Shown here one piece after another: positions 45,078 to 46,163 of a stretch of DNA of 46,163 nt. Source of the DNA: Opitutia bacterium. Lineage in GTDB: Bacteria; Verrucomicrobiota; Verrucomicrobiia; Opitutales; Coraliomargaritaceae. The DNA lies in the NCBI GenBank assembly GCA_029248665.1, contig JAQWIW010000033.1:1-46163 (forward strand), read 5' to 3'. The notes beneath the pieces are model-generated. The model was not told the origin of the DNA. It saw only the letters and a list, made by a program, of their open reading frames with translations, and did no database searches. Numbering within the stretch: the stretch's first letter is position 1; each line of letters begins with the position of its first letter. The translations under genes were made by a program, and so were the position numbers.

Positions 45078-46163
45078 TTAGGCTGCCCACTGATCTGCAA
45101 GCGTCTCAGCCTGTTCTATCACCCGAGTGATTGCCGCTTCTTGACCTGCTGGCGGATAACGATAACTACGCAAAAGCTTTTTAATCAACAGACGCATTTT
45201 CGCTCTTACACTCTCCCGCTTCTGCCAATCAACCGTTGCGCTCTTTCTTAGCTGCTCTGTAAGAGCCGTGGCCAACTTCTTGAGTGTTTCATCTCCCATC
45301 GTCTCCAGTACTTCTGGGCGTTCAGCTAAGGCGTCATAAAATGCAATCTCATCGGGGCTTAGACCAAGGGCATCATCCCGCTGCATAGCATCTTGGAAAT
45401 CTTTGGCCATCTGGATGAGTTCTTCAATCACTTGAGCCGTTTCGATAGCCCTATTGTGATACCTTCTCAATGTTTCTTCTAAACGATCTCCATACTTCTT
45501 TTGCTGAACAACATTAGTTTTCGTTCGTGACTTGATACTGTCTCGAATCAACTTTTCTAATAAGTTCATCGCCAAATTTTTATGCGGCATGTTTCGAACA
45601 TCCTCTAGGAACTCTTCTGATAACAAGCCTATATTCGGTTTATCGATACCTGCTAGTTCAAAAATATCAGCGACCCCTTCTGAAACAACCGCATTATCTA
45701 AAATCGCCTTCAATGCACTGTTTCGTTCGGCATCAGTTAGTTTCTTATCCACCGATGTGGATTTCACAATCGCTGCCTTAACAGCACTGAAAAATGCTAT
45801 CTCCAGTTTGAGCGCCTTAGCTTCATCTAAAGTACCACATAAGGAACAAGCACGGGTCATTTGAGTCACGACATCAAGAAAACGTTTTTTGCCATCCTCT
45901 AATCCTAGGATATGATTGGCCGCAGGCACCAATAAGGTATGACCCCTCGTTTCAAAAGCTGAATAATCAAAACCATGAAATAACGCTCGGCAAATATCCA
46001 TTCGCTTGAGTAATTCCTCTAAAGCCTTCTGTGTATCGTGTGTTGGCTGACCCCGACCCTTTGAATCTGAATAAACTTTTAAAGCCGCCTTCAGATCATT
46101 ACCAATACCGATATAATCAACAACTAGTCCACCAGACTTATCCTTAAAGACACGATTAACCCG
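45078..46163 (-). CDS. hsdR: type I restriction enzyme R subunit, C-terminal part
   Basis: The frame is open to the right edge of the window, so the gene is truncated by the window and not by mutation; 361 C-terminal residues are visible. RVNRVFKDK near the edge followed by GGLVVDYIGIG matches the end of the helicase core (motif VI) of HsdR. The rest (for example GLSPDEIAFYDAL and RAKMRLLIKKLLRSYRYPP) matches the C-terminal helical domain that contacts the methyltransferase. HsdR translocates and cleaves unmodified DNA. hsdM and hsdS would be expected nearby, to the right. Confidence 0.92.
   Translation of the reverse strand, partial: RVNRVFKDKSGGLVVDYIGIGNDLKAALKVYSDSKGRGQPTHDTQKALEELLKRMDICRALFHGFDYSAFETRGHTLLVPAANHILGLEDGKKRFLDVVTQMTRACSLCGTLDEAKALKLEIAFFSAVKAAIVKSTSVDKKLTDAERNSALKAILDNAVVSEGVADIFELAGIDKPNIGLLSEEFLEDVRNMPHKNLAMNLLEKLIRDSIKSRTKTNVVQQKKYGDRLEETLRRYHNRAIETAQVIEELIQMAKDFQDAMQRDDALGLSPDEIAFYDALAERPEVLETMGDETLKKLATALTEQLRKSATVDWQKRESVRAKMRLLIKKLLRSYRYPPAGQEAAITRVIEQAETLADQWAA

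Noticed and set aside
39158-46163. A second attachment site (repeat of the tRNA-Pro 3' half)
   Set aside because: I scanned for GTTCAAATC, CTTGTCGG and CGGCCCGACCA on the plus strand and saw no convincing copy. The boundary is probably beyond the right edge, or was missed by eye.

Overview
This AT-rich window reads as a chromosomal segment of a marine-type Verrucomicrobiota, probably Opitutae/Puniceicoccales-like. That placement is an inference from protein style and gene order, not from a marker-gene comparison. It rests on a histone-H1-like/DksA fusion beside lspA, secreted proteins with calcium-binding DxDxDG repeats ending in a W...FYRFK module, a Bacteroides-type long PurF, and an integrase with the NALRHSF box. 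Most start codons lack an obvious Shine-Dalgarno sequence.

Positions 1-39.16 kb are dense housekeeping backbone. The order is: a partial tRNA-Gln(UUG); pyrH-frr-proB; gpmI with a Na/Ca exchanger; an ileS - H1/DksA-like - lspA - dapA - dapB - ruvA run; ribD with a metallo-hydrolase; a TPR protein; murJ; a split phosphotransacetylase (catalytic pta followed by a separate P-loop/DRTGG protein); a CbiX-like chelatase; a Pal-like lipoprotein; M20 and M48 peptidases; and a secreted YHYH protein. A six-gene unit on the minus strand, purF-purH-lipM/lplA-gcvT-gcvH-gcvP, follows. It joins purine synthesis, the glycine cleavage system and lipoylation, all tied to glycine and one-carbon supply. Then come a beta-CASP nuclease, typA/bipA, a thioredoxin-like protein, a YugP-like membrane protease and a secreted trypsin-like protease with tandem calcium-binding repeats.

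From about 39.16 kb the character changes. An intact tRNA-Pro(GGG) is followed directly by a tyrosine recombinase, an excisionase-like HTH protein, a protein with HUH and YxxK rolling-circle Rep motifs, and an intergenic region with several nested inverted repeats. After these come proteins I do not recognise, a secreted propeller-like protein, and the C-terminal part of a type I restriction subunit HsdR that runs off the right edge. This looks like an integrative element in tRNA-Pro that carries a replication module but shows no capsid, relaxase or conjugation gene in view. No second copy of the tRNA 3' end was found by eye, so its far boundary is probably outside the window. It is the best candidate here for something undescribed.

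Other points of interest are zinc-finger cysteine loss in IleS and in the DksA-like protein, a degenerate N-terminal half in the chelatase, a Cys-containing LipM-like motif in the lipoyl transferase, and a C-terminal module shared by two otherwise unrelated secreted proteins on either side of the tRNA.
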